From: Spiractinospora alimapuensis
GTDB taxonomy: Bacteria; Actinomycetota; Actinomycetes; Streptosporangiales; Streptosporangiaceae
Assembly: GCF_018437505.1 (NCBI RefSeq)
Contig: NZ_CP072467.1
Coordinates: 310,001-374,000 of the forward strand
Length of the DNA: 64,000 nucleotides
Direction: 5' to 3'
In this document: piece by piece, positions 1-8,450 of the stretch
Numbering within the stretch: the stretch's first letter is position 1
How the letters are laid out: each line of letters begins with the position of its first letter
Translations under genes and position numbers: made by a program
The notes under the pieces: model-generated
Told to the model about the DNA's origin: nothing
The model's database searches: none
What the model saw: only the letters and a program-made list of their open reading frames with translations

Positions 1-250
1 ATGGCGGGCGCGTCTGTGTGGCGTCCTGGTTGCTGGCCCCGGGCTCTTCCATCGGCGACTCGCCGATAGCGGCGCGGACGTGGTCACCGCACCGCTGTGT
101 GACGGGGGCGAATCGGACTTCGGACTCGCGAAAGCCGTGGCTCTGCGGTACCTCATGGCCCGCGCCCGTATCGAGGACGGACCCGGCGGGCTCCGATCCC
201 ACGCTTCGGGCACGGCACGCGGGGGTTGGGAACACTACGCCGACGGCTGA
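1..250 (+). pseudogene. C-terminal fragment of sirohydrochlorin chelatase-like (CbiX) gene, frameshifted
   Basis: Two frames join into one CbiX-like C-terminus. Bases 3-38 read VCVASWLLAPG in frame 3. From about base 41 frame 2 continues with GLFHRRLADSGADVV and TAPLC, down to the TGA at 248-250. CbiX-type chelatases insert Co2+ or Fe2+ into sirohydrochlorin and typically have a VASxLLAPGxFxDRL segment followed by ADVVxxPLG near the C-terminus. One extra C in the C-run at 37-40 would restore a single frame, so the interruption may be a sequencing error rather than true decay. The 5' part lies outside the window. The family call rests on short motifs only. Confidence 0.6.
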
Positions 251-367
251 CAGGTCCGGACGTACGCGCGCGAACGTCGGCGCCGGAGTAAGGTCGGAAC
301 TGACCGTTCTCCGCACGGCCCGCTCGCCCAGACGGGGGGTCGGCCGGCCGTCAAGGAAGGGAGTCGC

Positions 368-1213
368 GTGTCCGCCTCCTTCGAGGACCTGGGTCCCCTG
401 CCCAGACCGTTCAACCGTGCGACGTCGTCGATCGTGGACTACCTGCGATCCCACCATCCGGACACGCTGCCGTTCCAGGGGCAGGTTCCCGGAGGTGTCG
501 ATCCGACCGACGTGACGCCACGGGCCACGACCGTGCTCGCGATGGTGTACGCCGACGGCGTGCTGCTGGCCGGGGACCGACGGGCCACCGCCGGCAACGT
601 CATCGCGAGTCGCAAGGTCGACAAGCTCTACCGCACTGACGAGTTCTCCGCCATCGCCTTCGCCGGGTCGGCGGCCTTCGGCGCGGAGCTGGCCAAGCTG
701 TACCGGGTGCAGCTCGAGCACTACGAGAAGATGGAGGGGCACGCGCTGTCGCTGGAGGGCAAGGCCAACCAGCTCTCGGCCATGATCCGCGGCAACCTCG
801 GCATGGCGATGCAGGGGTTCCCCGTCGTCCCGTTGCTGGTGGGGTTCGACGAGAACCGGGGGATCGGCCGGATCTACAGTTTCGACATCGGTGGCGACCG
901 CAACGAGGAGGATCGCTACTACTGCGTCGGATCGGGGTCCCTCTTCGCCAGCGGCGCGCTGAAGAAGATGTACCGCCCGAGCATGCCCCAGCAGGAGACC
1001 GTCCTGGCGGCGGTCCAGGCACTGTACGACGCCGCCGACGAGGACACCGCGACCGGTGGACCCGACCTCGGCCGCCGGATCTTCCCGCTGATCGAGATCA
1101 TCACGGAGGAGGGGCACCAGCGTCTGTCCGAGGAGGACGTCGCGGCGGTCGCGCGTCAGGTCGTGGCCGAGCGTTCCCAGGAGCCCGACGGACCGACGCT
1201 GGATCTCGGGTAG
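368..1213 (+). CDS. prcB: 20S proteasome beta subunit
   Basis: Catalytic beta subunit of the actinobacterial 20S proteasome, 281 aa. An N-terminal propeptide of about 53 residues precedes TTVLAM, so Thr54 is the expected nucleophile after autocleavage. The segment YADGVLLAGDRRATAGN is the usual start of the beta-subunit fold. The GTG start at 368 has an AAGGAAGGG ribosome site just upstream. prcA follows 63 nt later and pafA after that, which is the standard core-ligase order. No pup gene fits in the 117 bases between the upstream fragment and this start, so pup must lie further upstream or elsewhere. Confidence 0.97.
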   Translation: MSASFEDLGPLPRPFNRATSSIVDYLRSHHPDTLPFQGQVPGGVDPTDVTPRATTVLAMVYADGVLLAGDRRATAGNVIASRKVDKLYRTDEFSAIAFAGSAAFGAELAKLYRVQLEHYEKMEGHALSLEGKANQLSAMIRGNLGMAMQGFPVVPLLVGFDENRGIGRIYSFDIGGDRNEEDRYYCVGSGSLFASGALKKMYRPSMPQQETVLAAVQALYDAADEDTATGGPDLGRRIFPLIEIITEEGHQRLSEEDVAAVARQVVAERSQEPDGPTLDLG

Positions 1214-1285
1214 CCCCGTGCCACGTACTGACCCCGACCCAACCACCTCCCGTAAGACTGTGCCTTCCCGAAAGGAATGTCCACG

Positions 1286-2089
1286 GTGACGATGCCGTTC
1301 TACGTCTCGCCCGAGCAGCAGATGAAGGACAAGGCGGACTACGCGCGCAAGGGCATCGCGCGCGGCCGCAGCGCCGCCGTGCTGCGCTACGACGGCGGGA
1401 TCCTGCTCGTCGCGGACAACATGTCCCGCACGTTGCACAAGATCAGCGAGATCTACGACCGGATCGCCTTCGCCGCGGTGGGGCGGTACAACGAGTTCGA
1501 GAACCTGCGCCAGGCGGGCGTCCAGTTCGCCGACGGCCGTGGCTACGCCTACGACCGCCGCGACGTGACCGGACGCGCCCTGGCCAACGCCTACGCCCAG
1601 ACGCTGGGCATGGTGTTCAGCGAGAGCCTGAAGCCCTACGAGGTGGAGATCGTCGTCGCCGAACTCGGCGAGACCGCCGAGGACGACCAGCTCTACCGGA
1701 TCAGCTTCGACGGATCGGTGTACGACGAGGGCGACTACGTCGCCATCGGCGGCCAGGTCGAGGAGGTCAGCCGGGTCCTCAAGGAGCGGTACAACCCCGG
1801 CTCCTCGCTGGCCACCGCGCTCGGGGCGGCGATGCAGGCGCTGGCGCGGGACGAGGGGGAGCGCCGCGAGCTGGAGGCCTCCAGCCTGGAGGTCGCGATC
1901 CTGGACCGCGCGCGTGAGCACCGCACCTTCCGGCGGGTGCACGGTGCCCGACTGGAGCGACTCATCGAGGAGAGCCGCGGCGCGGCGGGTGCGAACGGTG
2001 ACACCTCCGGCGAGTCCGCCAGCGGGGACGACACCGAAAACGCCGCGCCCGAAAACCCGGATTCGGACACGACAAAGGGCGGAGAGTAG
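1286..2089 (+). CDS. prcA: 20S proteasome alpha subunit
   Basis: Structural alpha subunit forming the outer, gated rings of the 20S core; about 267 aa. It has the conserved N-terminus [20 protein letters not shown] and the segment [18 protein letters not shown]. An ATG at 1277 is in frame, but the ribosome site AAAGGA (1271-1276) abuts it. The GTG at 1286, 9 nt beyond that site, is the better start and matches the usual PrcA N-terminus; ATG 1292 is also possible. About 45 C-terminal residues are Gly/Ser/Asp/Asn-rich and probably disordered, and the protein ends in TTKGGE. Confidence 0.95.
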   Translation: MTMPFYVSPEQQMKDKADYARKGIARGRSAAVLRYDGGILLVADNMSRTLHKISEIYDRIAFAAVGRYNEFENLRQAGVQFADGRGYAYDRRDVTGRALANAYAQTLGMVFSESLKPYEVEIVVAELGETAEDDQLYRISFDGSVYDEGDYVAIGGQVEEVSRVLKERYNPGSSLATALGAAMQALARDEGERRELEASSLEVAILDRAREHRTFRRVHGARLERLIEESRGAAGANGDTSGESASGDDTENAAPENPDSDTTKGGE

Positions 2090-2109
2090 CGTGAGACCCC
2101 GCGTAGGCA

Positions 2110-2122
2110 TAGTGTGACGTCG
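2110..2122 (+). promoter_or_regulatory. Leaderless-type -10 element upstream of pafA
   Basis: TAGTGT (2110-2115) fits the actinobacterial TANNNT -10 pattern. It ends 6 nt before the GTG start of pafA, which would place transcription initiation on the start codon. No convincing -35 is visible. This could give pafA its own transcript in addition to read-through from prcBA. Not experimentally shown here. Confidence 0.45.
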
Positions 2123-3480
2123 TGGAGCGTCGCATATTTGGCCTAGAGAACGAGTACGGCGTCACGTGTACGTTTCGGGGGCAGCGACGCCTGTCACCGG
2201 ACGAGGTGGCGCGCTACCTGTTCCGCCGAGTGGTCTCGTGGGGACGCAGCAGTAACGTGTTCCTGCGCAACGGTGCTCGTCTCTATCTGGACGTGGGCAG
2301 TCACCCCGAGTACGCCACACCGGAGTGCGACAGCATCACCGACCTCGTCGCGCACGACAAGGCCGGTGAACGGATCCTCGAGGGGTTGCTGGTCGACGCC
2401 GAGCAGCGCCTGCACGAGGAGGGCATCGCCGGCGAGATCTACCTCTTCAAGAACAACACCGACTCCGCGGGCAACTCCTACGGATGTCACGAGAACTATC
2501 TGGTGGGGCGGCACGGCGAGTTCGGCCGCCTCGCCGATGTTCTCATCCCCTTCCTGGTGAGCCGGCAGATCATCACTGGTGCCGGCAAGGTGCTGCAGAC
2601 ACCCCGGGGCGCACTGTTCTGTGTGAGCCAGCGGGCCGAGCACATCTGGGAGGGGGTGTCCTCGGCCACCACTCGTTCGCGGCCGATCATCAACACCCGC
2701 GACGAACCACACGCCGACGCCGAACGGTTCCGGCGGCTGCACGTCATCGTGGGCGACTCCAACATGAGCGAGGCCACGACCCTGCTCAAGCTGGCCTCCA
2801 CCGATCTCGTGCTGCGTATGGTGGAGTCGGGCACGGTGATGCGCGACCTCACGCTGGAGAACCCGATCCGCGCGATCCGGGAGATCAGCCACGACATGAC
2901 GGGGCGCCGCAAGGTTCGTCTCGCCAACGGTCGAGAGGCCAGCGCGTTGGAGATCCAGCGCGAGTACCTGGACAAGGTCATGTCCCATGTCGATCGGCAC
3001 GGCACGGACGCGGTCGGGCGCCGCGCCGTGGACCTCTGGCAGCGGACGTTGGACGCGGTGGAGACCGGAGAACTGGACTCGGTCTCCCGGGAGATCGACT
3101 GGGTCGCCAAGTACCAACTGATCGAACGCTATCGGGCCAAGCACGCCCTCGCGCTGTCCTCCCCGCGGGTCGCCCAGCTCGACCTGGCCTACCACGACAT
3201 CCACCGCGACCGGGGACTGTTCTACCTGCTGCAGAACCGGGGGCTCATGGAGCGGGCCGCCAGTGACGTGCGCATCTTCGAGGCCAAGTCGGTCCCGCCC
3301 CAGACCACCCGGGCGCGACTGCGCGGGGAGTTCATCCGTCGGGCACAGGAGCGCCGTCGGGACTTCACCGTGGACTGGGTGCACCTCAAGCTCAACGACC
3401 AGGCTCAGCGCACGGTACTGTGCAAGGATCCGTTCAAGGCGGTCGACGAGCGGGTGGAGAAACTCATCGCCGGTATGTGA
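2122..3480 (+). CDS. pafA: Pup-protein ligase
   Basis: ATP-dependent ligase that joins the C-terminal Glu of Pup to substrate lysines, marking proteins for the proteasome; 452 aa, full length. The N-terminal [13 protein letters not shown] holds the metal/ATP-binding Glu9. The segment [16 protein letters not shown] holds Asp57, the catalytic base position in this family. [18 protein letters not shown] and the later [11 protein letters not shown] block are typical of PafA/Dop. The GTG start at 2122 has no Shine-Dalgarno but sits 6 nt after a TAGTGT -10, suggesting a leaderless message. It is 32 nt downstream of prcA on the same strand. Confidence 0.97.
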   Translation: MERRIFGLENEYGVTCTFRGQRRLSPDEVARYLFRRVVSWGRSSNVFLRNGARLYLDVGSHPEYATPECDSITDLVAHDKAGERILEGLLVDAEQRLHEEGIAGEIYLFKNNTDSAGNSYGCHENYLVGRHGEFGRLADVLIPFLVSRQIITGAGKVLQTPRGALFCVSQRAEHIWEGVSSATTRSRPIINTRDEPHADAERFRRLHVIVGDSNMSEATTLLKLASTDLVLRMVESGTVMRDLTLENPIRAIREISHDMTGRRKVRLANGREASALEIQREYLDKVMSHVDRHGTDAVGRRAVDLWQRTLDAVETGELDSVSREIDWVAKYQLIERYRAKHALALSSPRVAQLDLAYHDIHRDRGLFYLLQNRGLMERAASDVRIFEAKSVPPQTTRARLRGEFIRRAQERRRDFTVDWVHLKLNDQAQRTVLCKDPFKAVDERVEKLIAGM

Positions 3481-3484
3481 CGGT

Positions 3485-3511
3485 TTGACAGCTCTCGGCC
3501 TCCGGTAGTGT
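3485..3511 (+). promoter_or_regulatory. Probable promoter of the FKBP lipoprotein gene
   Basis: TTGACA (3485-3490) is followed after 15 nt by TAGTGT (3506-3511). Both hexamers are good matches for the vegetative sigma factor, although the spacing is shorter than the usual 17. It lies just after the pafA stop and about 38 nt before the chosen ATG at 3549. Confidence 0.5.
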
Positions 3512-3548
3512 GTCGGTCGTCTCTGGTCCAGTTCTGGAATGGTGGCTT

Positions 3549-4643
3549 ATGCGTCGACCGACGGCTGTCCTGCCCGCGGTCTCCTGTGCCGTGGCCCTGC
3601 TCGCGGTGTCCGGCTGTGGAGTCGACTCGCACATCTTCAAGCCGTGGTGGATGCGTGACGCCGCGGCCGAACAACTCCCCGCGGTGTCGGGGGACTTCGG
3701 CGAACAGCCGGAACTGGAGTGGGACTCCGAGGACCCCCCGCCGGAGGAGACCCTGTCCCTCACGGCCATCGAAGGTGAGGAAGGCGACGGCATCGAGGCC
3801 GGCGACGTCATCGTCACCAACGTCGCGAGCTGGGCCTGGACCGGGCCTGGGGAGCACATGGAGGAAACCTCCACCTACGAGTCCGAGACGCCCATGGTGC
3901 TCGAGCTCATCCCCGAGGACCAGGAGACAAACGACTGTCTGGGCGACGCCACCGTCGGCAGCCGCGTGGTGTGCGCCTTCCCCCCACCGGAGCAGGACCC
4001 GATGATGGCGCAGGGCGGCCCCATGCCCGCCTCCGTCGTCGTCTTCGACATCGAGGGCCACTACCCCTCGGGCTCCACGGTTGACGCCGAGCAGACCAAC
4101 GACGCCGGCGGTGACCTGCCCACGGTCACCGAGACCGACGACGCCGGGCCCGAGATCTCGATCCCCGACGCCGACGCACCCGAGGACCTCGAGGTCGAGG
4201 TGCTCGCCGAGGGCGACGGTCCCGAGGTGGAGGCCGAACAGCAACTGGTCCTGCAGTACACCGGCGTCATGTGGAACAACGGTGAGGTCTTCGACTCCAC
4301 CTGGGACCCCGAGGGCCGCGACGGCGCCCCCATCGCGCAGTTCCAGATCGGGGTCGGCGCCGTGATCGAGGGATGGGACGAGGGTCTGGTCGGCCAGCGG
4401 GTCGGCAGCCGCGTGCTGCTCGTGATTCCCCCCGACATGGCCTACGGAGACGAGGACGAGGTCGACGACCCGGAGGCCCCCTCGGGGCCGCTCGTCTTCG
4501 TCGTGGACATCCTCGACGCCGTGGACCCCCAGCCCACCCCCGAGCCCGAGCCCGGCATGGAAGGCATGGAGGGCATGGAGGACCTCAACCTCGAGGACCT
4601 CGAAGGCATGGAGGAAGCCCCGGAGGACTCCGAAGAGGAGTGA
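3549..4643 (+). CDS. FKBP-type peptidyl-prolyl isomerase lipoprotein
   Basis: Predicted exported lipoprotein of 364 aa with a C-terminal FKBP fold. From ATG 3549 the N-terminus MRRPTAVLPAVSCAVALLAVSGC ends in a lipobox (AVSGC), which supports this start over an in-frame GTG at 3510; GGAATGG lies upstream. A central acidic region precedes the FKBP core QLVLQYTGVMWNNGEVFDS, with the GAVIEGWDEGLVGQRVGSR loop and VIPPDMAYGD. The tail is acidic and Met-rich, with repeated GMEGMEGMED-type units. A protein-folding role outside the membrane is inferred. This position beside pafA is common in actinomycetes. Confidence 0.88.
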   Translation: MRRPTAVLPAVSCAVALLAVSGCGVDSHIFKPWWMRDAAAEQLPAVSGDFGEQPELEWDSEDPPPEETLSLTAIEGEEGDGIEAGDVIVTNVASWAWTGPGEHMEETSTYESETPMVLELIPEDQETNDCLGDATVGSRVVCAFPPPEQDPMMAQGGPMPASVVVFDIEGHYPSGSTVDAEQTNDAGGDLPTVTETDDAGPEISIPDADAPEDLEVEVLAEGDGPEVEAEQQLVLQYTGVMWNNGEVFDSTWDPEGRDGAPIAQFQIGVGAVIEGWDEGLVGQRVGSRVLLVIPPDMAYGDEDEVDDPEAPSGPLVFVVDILDAVDPQPTPEPEPGMEGMEGMEDLNLEDLEGMEEAPEDSEEE

Positions 4644-4657
4644 CCCTCCCGGTCGGT

Positions 4658-5776
4658 CTACGAGGCCCCGACCAGACTCGCGGCGTGCCGCCCGGCGGCG
4701 GCCGCCGCGAGGAAGTACGCCCGTTCGGTGTCGAGGTCCCGCCCCATCGTGCTCAGCTCGACCGGCAGGGACGCCAACGCCGTATCCAGGCCGGACGTCG
4801 ACACCTCCACCAACCGGTGGCGCGGCGCCAACACCTCCGCCTGGGCGCGGACCTGGCGCGCGAACTCCGCCGCCACGCCCGGCGTGCCGGACAGGTCAGG
4901 GACGACGACGTCGGCTTGGGCGAGCGCCACCCGACCGTAGGCGGTCAGGCTGTGGTGGGACACCGCCTGGTGCCGTGCGCGGGGATCCGCGGAGCTGATC
5001 CGTAGGGTGGCGACGGGACGGCCCCCCAGGCAGGCCGCCGCGTTGACCACCTCTCCCGCGGCGACACCGGAGAACCCCCATCGGGTCGAGGTGCCGAGGT
5101 TGCCCGGCCCCTGGATCGCCACGATGACGTCGGCGTGAAGGACGTGCCGGGCCGCCAACAACCCCATGTGGACGGTCGTGGCCTCGAGTTCCCCACCGAA
5201 CGCCTGTCCCGTCGTCACCGTCGCCGCGAGCAGGCCCTCCGCACGCAGGGTAGCGACGATCCGCGAGAACCAGACGGGCAGGGCCCCTCCGTCGAGCATC
5301 ACGTACACCACCCATGGTCCGTCCCGGCCCTCCCGCGCCCCGGCGACGATCGCGGGCAGCGCCGAGTGCAGATCCGCGACCACGACCGGCGTTCCCTCGA
5401 GGTCGTCCGCGTCGCACAACGTCGCGTAGTGCGGCGAGTCGGGCTCCTCCACACCCAGGACACAGGCCTGCAACGGGGTGTACCGCGCCTTCACGAGGTG
5501 CCCGGGGCCCTCGAGGTCACGTGGCGGCCCCCCGGGAAGCGCCACCACGAGCGCGTAGCCACCGGTGCCCAGGCCCCGCCGCACCGCGTTAGTGTTGAGC
5601 AGGACCCGATCGCCCGGTCGGGGACGTCCCACGAGTCGGGGATAGGCAAGGGCGGCGCACCGCGAACCGTCCGTCTCGGGAGACCCCCCGTCCGACTCGA
5701 GCAGCACCTCGAGCTCGATCGCGCCGTGCCATGTCCGGCCCGGACCCACCACGATGCCGGCACGCCAGTCGATCAT
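4658..5776 (-). CDS. DUF3866 family protein
   Basis: Protein of 372 aa matching the DUF3866 family that often sits between pafA and pafBC in actinomycetes; its function is unknown. Recognisable pieces include GDRVLLNTNAVRRGLGTGGY and KARYTPLQACVLGVEE, then DLHSALPAIVAG, GQAFGGELEATTVHMG and GPGNLGTSTRWGFSG. Start ATG 5776 gives MIDWRAGIVVG; a longer in-frame extension would run into pafBC. It is convergent with the FKBP gene (14 bp apart) and divergent from pafBC (71 bp between starts). No membrane segments or known catalytic motif are seen. Confidence 0.85.
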   Translation of the reverse strand: MIDWRAGIVVGPGRTWHGAIELEVLLESDGGSPETDGSRCAALAYPRLVGRPRPGDRVLLNTNAVRRGLGTGGYALVVALPGGPPRDLEGPGHLVKARYTPLQACVLGVEEPDSPHYATLCDADDLEGTPVVVADLHSALPAIVAGAREGRDGPWVVYVMLDGGALPVWFSRIVATLRAEGLLAATVTTGQAFGGELEATTVHMGLLAARHVLHADVIVAIQGPGNLGTSTRWGFSGVAAGEVVNAAACLGGRPVATLRISSADPRARHQAVSHHSLTAYGRVALAQADVVVPDLSGTPGVAAEFARQVRAQAEVLAPRHRLVEVSTSGLDTALASLPVELSTMGRDLDTERAYFLAAAAAGRHAASLVGAS

Positions 5777-5847
5777 GGGTCGACGGTAACGCCGGGTCGA
5801 CACGGGTCGCGGGATTTGGAAGACCAGCGTGGCGGAGGAGGTCACTG

Positions 5848-7902
5848 ATGGCTGAGGAGAAGACACGCAGGCAGCTCAATCTGGTGATCTGCCTGCTGTC
5901 CGCCCGCCGGTACCTGTCCGCGCGCGAGATCCGCGCCACCGTGCAGGGCTACGAGCGCGCCAGCACCGACGCCGCGTTCAAGCGGATGTTCGAACGGGAC
6001 AAGGACGAACTGCGCCGCAGCGGCATCCCCCTCGCGGTGGGCGAGGTCGATGTCTGGGGCGACGAGACCGGTTACCGGATCGAGCGCTCGGAGTACGAAC
6101 TGGAGCCGCTGCGGCTCCTGCCGGACGAGGCCGCCGTGCTCGGACTCGCCGCGCGGGCGTGGCGGTTCGCGGTCCTCGGCGACGCCGCGGCGGAGGCCGT
6201 CCTGAAGCTGCGGGCGGCCGGGATCCCCACGAACAGCGCGGTGGGGCATTCGGTCGTGCCGGTGGTCGCCACCGGCGAGTCCGCGTTCCCGGCCGTCTGG
6301 GAGGCGTTGCGCGACCGGCGCGCGATCACGTTCGGCTACCGGCCCCTGGAACGCGCCGTCGCGCGCCGTCGCCTGGAGCCCTGGGGCGTCGTCAACCGCT
6401 TCGGCCACTGGTATGTGGCCGGACACGACAGGGACCGTCAGGCACCCCGCGTCTTCCGGCTGAGCCGCATGGTGGGCGACGTCGAAGTGGACCGTAAGGG
6501 CGGCGCCGTGGACGTTCCCACGCACGCCGACGTGGCGTCCCTGGTCCGTCTCGAGCACGACCGCGCGAGCGTTCGGGTGGCCACGGTCTACGTCCGTAAG
6601 GACACCGCCTACGAACTGCGTCGGGCCGCCGAGACCGTGATTCCCGCGGCCGCGGGCTGGGACGAGATCCACCTGCCCTTCACCGACCCCGAGGACCTGG
6701 TCGACCTTCTGGCGGGGTTCGCTACGAACGCCGTGGTGACCAGCCCGACCTGCGTTCGTGACGGGGTGGTCCACCGTCTGCGCGCCACGGCGGAGGCCGA
6801 GGGCACGCCAGAACCGGGGATCGTCCCGGAACAGACATCCGGACGCACCGTCACGACCTCACGCGGGGACGTCGGAGCCGGCAGCAACGAACAGTTGCGG
6901 CGCCTGCTGTCCCTGGTGCCCGTCGCGTTGGGCACTGGCGGGATCTCCGTCGAGGAGGTCGCCGACCTGTTCGGCCTGTCCCAGAAACGTGTCCTCGCCG
7001 ACCTCAGCCTGCTGTGGACCTGCGGTCTTCCGGGCTACCTTCCCGGCGACCTGATCGAGGTCGACATGGACGCCGCGCGCAGCACGGGCGAGATCATCAT
7101 TGGCAACGCCGACACGCTCGCCGCACCGCTGCGGCTCACCTCCGACGAGGCGGTCACCGTCCTCGTGGGGATCAGACTGCTCGGCGAACTCCCCGGGGCG
7201 GCCGACTCCGAGGCCCTGGCACGTACCGCGGAGAAACTGCGGGAGGCCGCCGGCGACTCCGTGCGGCGACTGGCCGACCGGGTCGACGTCCGGGTGGACA
7301 TCGACGACGTCACGCGTCGGCGCCAACGCGTCGCGGAGGCCGCGCTGCACAACGGACGCCGGATCCACCTGCGCTACCACTCCTACTACCGAGACGACGT
7401 CAGCGAACGCGACGTCGACCCGGTGCGCCTGGTCCTGGTCGAGGGGCGCCCCTATCTGGAGGGCTGGTGCCACACGGCCGAGGACATGCGGATGTTCCGG
7501 CTGGACCGGATCCTCGAGATCGCGGAGTTGGACGTCGCCGCGCGTCCCCCCGCCCGCTGTGGGCCGCGCGAGCTCGCGCACGGGGCGCTGCGGCGCAGCG
7601 CCAGCGACACCCTGATCCTCGTGGACCTCGCGCCCGACGCGCGTTGGGTCACCGAGGAGTACGTCTGCGAGAACGTCACCGAACTTCCCGAGGGGTGGGT
7701 CCGCGCGACCCTGCGCACACCGGACCCGGACTGGGCGCGGCGGGTGTTGCTGGGGTTGGGCGACCGTGTCCGGGTGCGCGCGCCGGCGGACTTCGCGGAG
7801 TCGCTGCGCGCCGAGGCCCGCGGCGCGCTGCGGGAGTACACGCGGGTCGCGGCCCGGAGCGCGGGGGAGCGCGAGGAGACCGCGACCGCCGCGCACGACT
7901 AG
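5848..7902 (+). CDS. pafBC: Fused PafB-PafC transcriptional regulator (WYL domains)
   Basis: One polypeptide of 684 aa carrying both subunits of the DNA-damage regulator PafBC. Module 1 (about residues 1-325) has a helix-turn-helix N-terminus, a WYL region (FGYRPL, WYVAGHDRDR) and a C-terminal extension. A Thr/Ser/Gly-rich linker follows (about 326-345). Module 2 (about 346-684) repeats the layout, with NEQLRRLLSLVPVAL, LSQKRVLADLSLLW, then LRYHSYYRD and PYLEGWCH. PafBC activates many mycobacterial DNA-repair genes; in most species it is two adjacent genes, and a natural fusion is known in Arthrobacter. The start ATG 5848 has GGAGGAG upstream. Confidence 0.92.
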   Translation: MAEEKTRRQLNLVICLLSARRYLSAREIRATVQGYERASTDAAFKRMFERDKDELRRSGIPLAVGEVDVWGDETGYRIERSEYELEPLRLLPDEAAVLGLAARAWRFAVLGDAAAEAVLKLRAAGIPTNSAVGHSVVPVVATGESAFPAVWEALRDRRAITFGYRPLERAVARRRLEPWGVVNRFGHWYVAGHDRDRQAPRVFRLSRMVGDVEVDRKGGAVDVPTHADVASLVRLEHDRASVRVATVYVRKDTAYELRRAAETVIPAAAGWDEIHLPFTDPEDLVDLLAGFATNAVVTSPTCVRDGVVHRLRATAEAEGTPEPGIVPEQTSGRTVTTSRGDVGAGSNEQLRRLLSLVPVALGTGGISVEEVADLFGLSQKRVLADLSLLWTCGLPGYLPGDLIEVDMDAARSTGEIIIGNADTLAAPLRLTSDEAVTVLVGIRLLGELPGAADSEALARTAEKLREAAGDSVRRLADRVDVRVDIDDVTRRRQRVAEAALHNGRRIHLRYHSYYRDDVSERDVDPVRLVLVEGRPYLEGWCHTAEDMRMFRLDRILEIAELDVAARPPARCGPRELAHGALRRSASDTLILVDLAPDARWVTEEYVCENVTELPEGWVRATLRTPDPDWARRVLLGLGDRVRVRAPADFAESLRAEARGALREYTRVAARSAGEREETATAAHD

Positions 7903-8037
7903 GAACCGACCCACCCGACACATCGACACGCGATCGCCGGTGTCCCTGTTTCCCCTGGCTGCGTAGACTGCAAGGAACGGGGCGAGGACGTGCCGCTCCG
8001 GGCCGTCGGGCCCAACCTGTGTCCCTGCGGCGCGACG

Positions 8038-8043
8038 TAATAT
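8038..8043 (+). promoter_or_regulatory. Candidate -10 element for tatA
   Basis: TAATAT lies in the 176-bp gap between pafBC and tatA, about 35 nt before the tatA ATG. No good -35 is seen at the usual distance, so this is a weak prediction. Confidence 0.25.
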
Positions 8044-8078
8044 CGGAGTCGCAGCCTGACGTGAGAAAGGGCGGAACG

Positions 8079-8387
8079 ATGGGCCTAGATGCGCGATCGC
8101 TTCTCATCCTGGCGTTAATCGCAATCCTGCTGTTCGGTGCGAAGAAGCTCCCCGACCTGGCACGGTCCCTGGGGCGCAGCATGCGCATCCTGAAGTCGGA
8201 GACCAAGGGTCTCGACGACGAGACGACGCCGGAGACCGGGACGCGCGCCACACCACCAGGCTCGGCGTCCGCCCAGGGCCGCCCCGCCGACCACGCGCGT
8301 GAGGAGCCCGACTATCCAGAGCTTCCCGCCCGCTACCACGTGGTGGAGGAGAACGAGGAGACGGGCTGGCACCAGCAGGGCCGCTAG
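8079..8387 (+). CDS. tatA: Sec-independent translocase subunit TatA
   Basis: Pore-forming subunit of the twin-arginine translocase, 102 aa. A single N-terminal membrane helix (SLLILALIAILLF) is followed by the hinge FGAKKLPDLARSLGRSMRIL, the amphipathic helix of TatA/E proteins, and then a long polar tail. ATG 8079 is preceded by GAAAGGGCGG. tatC follows 63 nt downstream, so the two are likely co-transcribed. tatB is not in the window, which is normal for actinobacteria. Confidence 0.95.
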   Translation: MGLDARSLLILALIAILLFGAKKLPDLARSLGRSMRILKSETKGLDDETTPETGTRATPPGSASAQGRPADHAREEPDYPELPARYHVVEENEETGWHQQGR

Positions 8388-8450
8388 TCCGCGCACGGGC
8401 GGAGCCCGTTCCACCACCCACCGGTTCGGACACAGGGAGAGTTAGGCGAC

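Noticed and set aside
18-515. Plus-strand frame overlapping the start of prcB
   Set aside because: Only its first residues (VASWLLAPG) are meaningful, as part of the frameshifted CbiX-like end; the rest is out of frame and overlaps prcB.
2194-3384. 396-codon minus-strand frame opposite pafA
   Set aside because: Antisense shadow; no recognisable protein.
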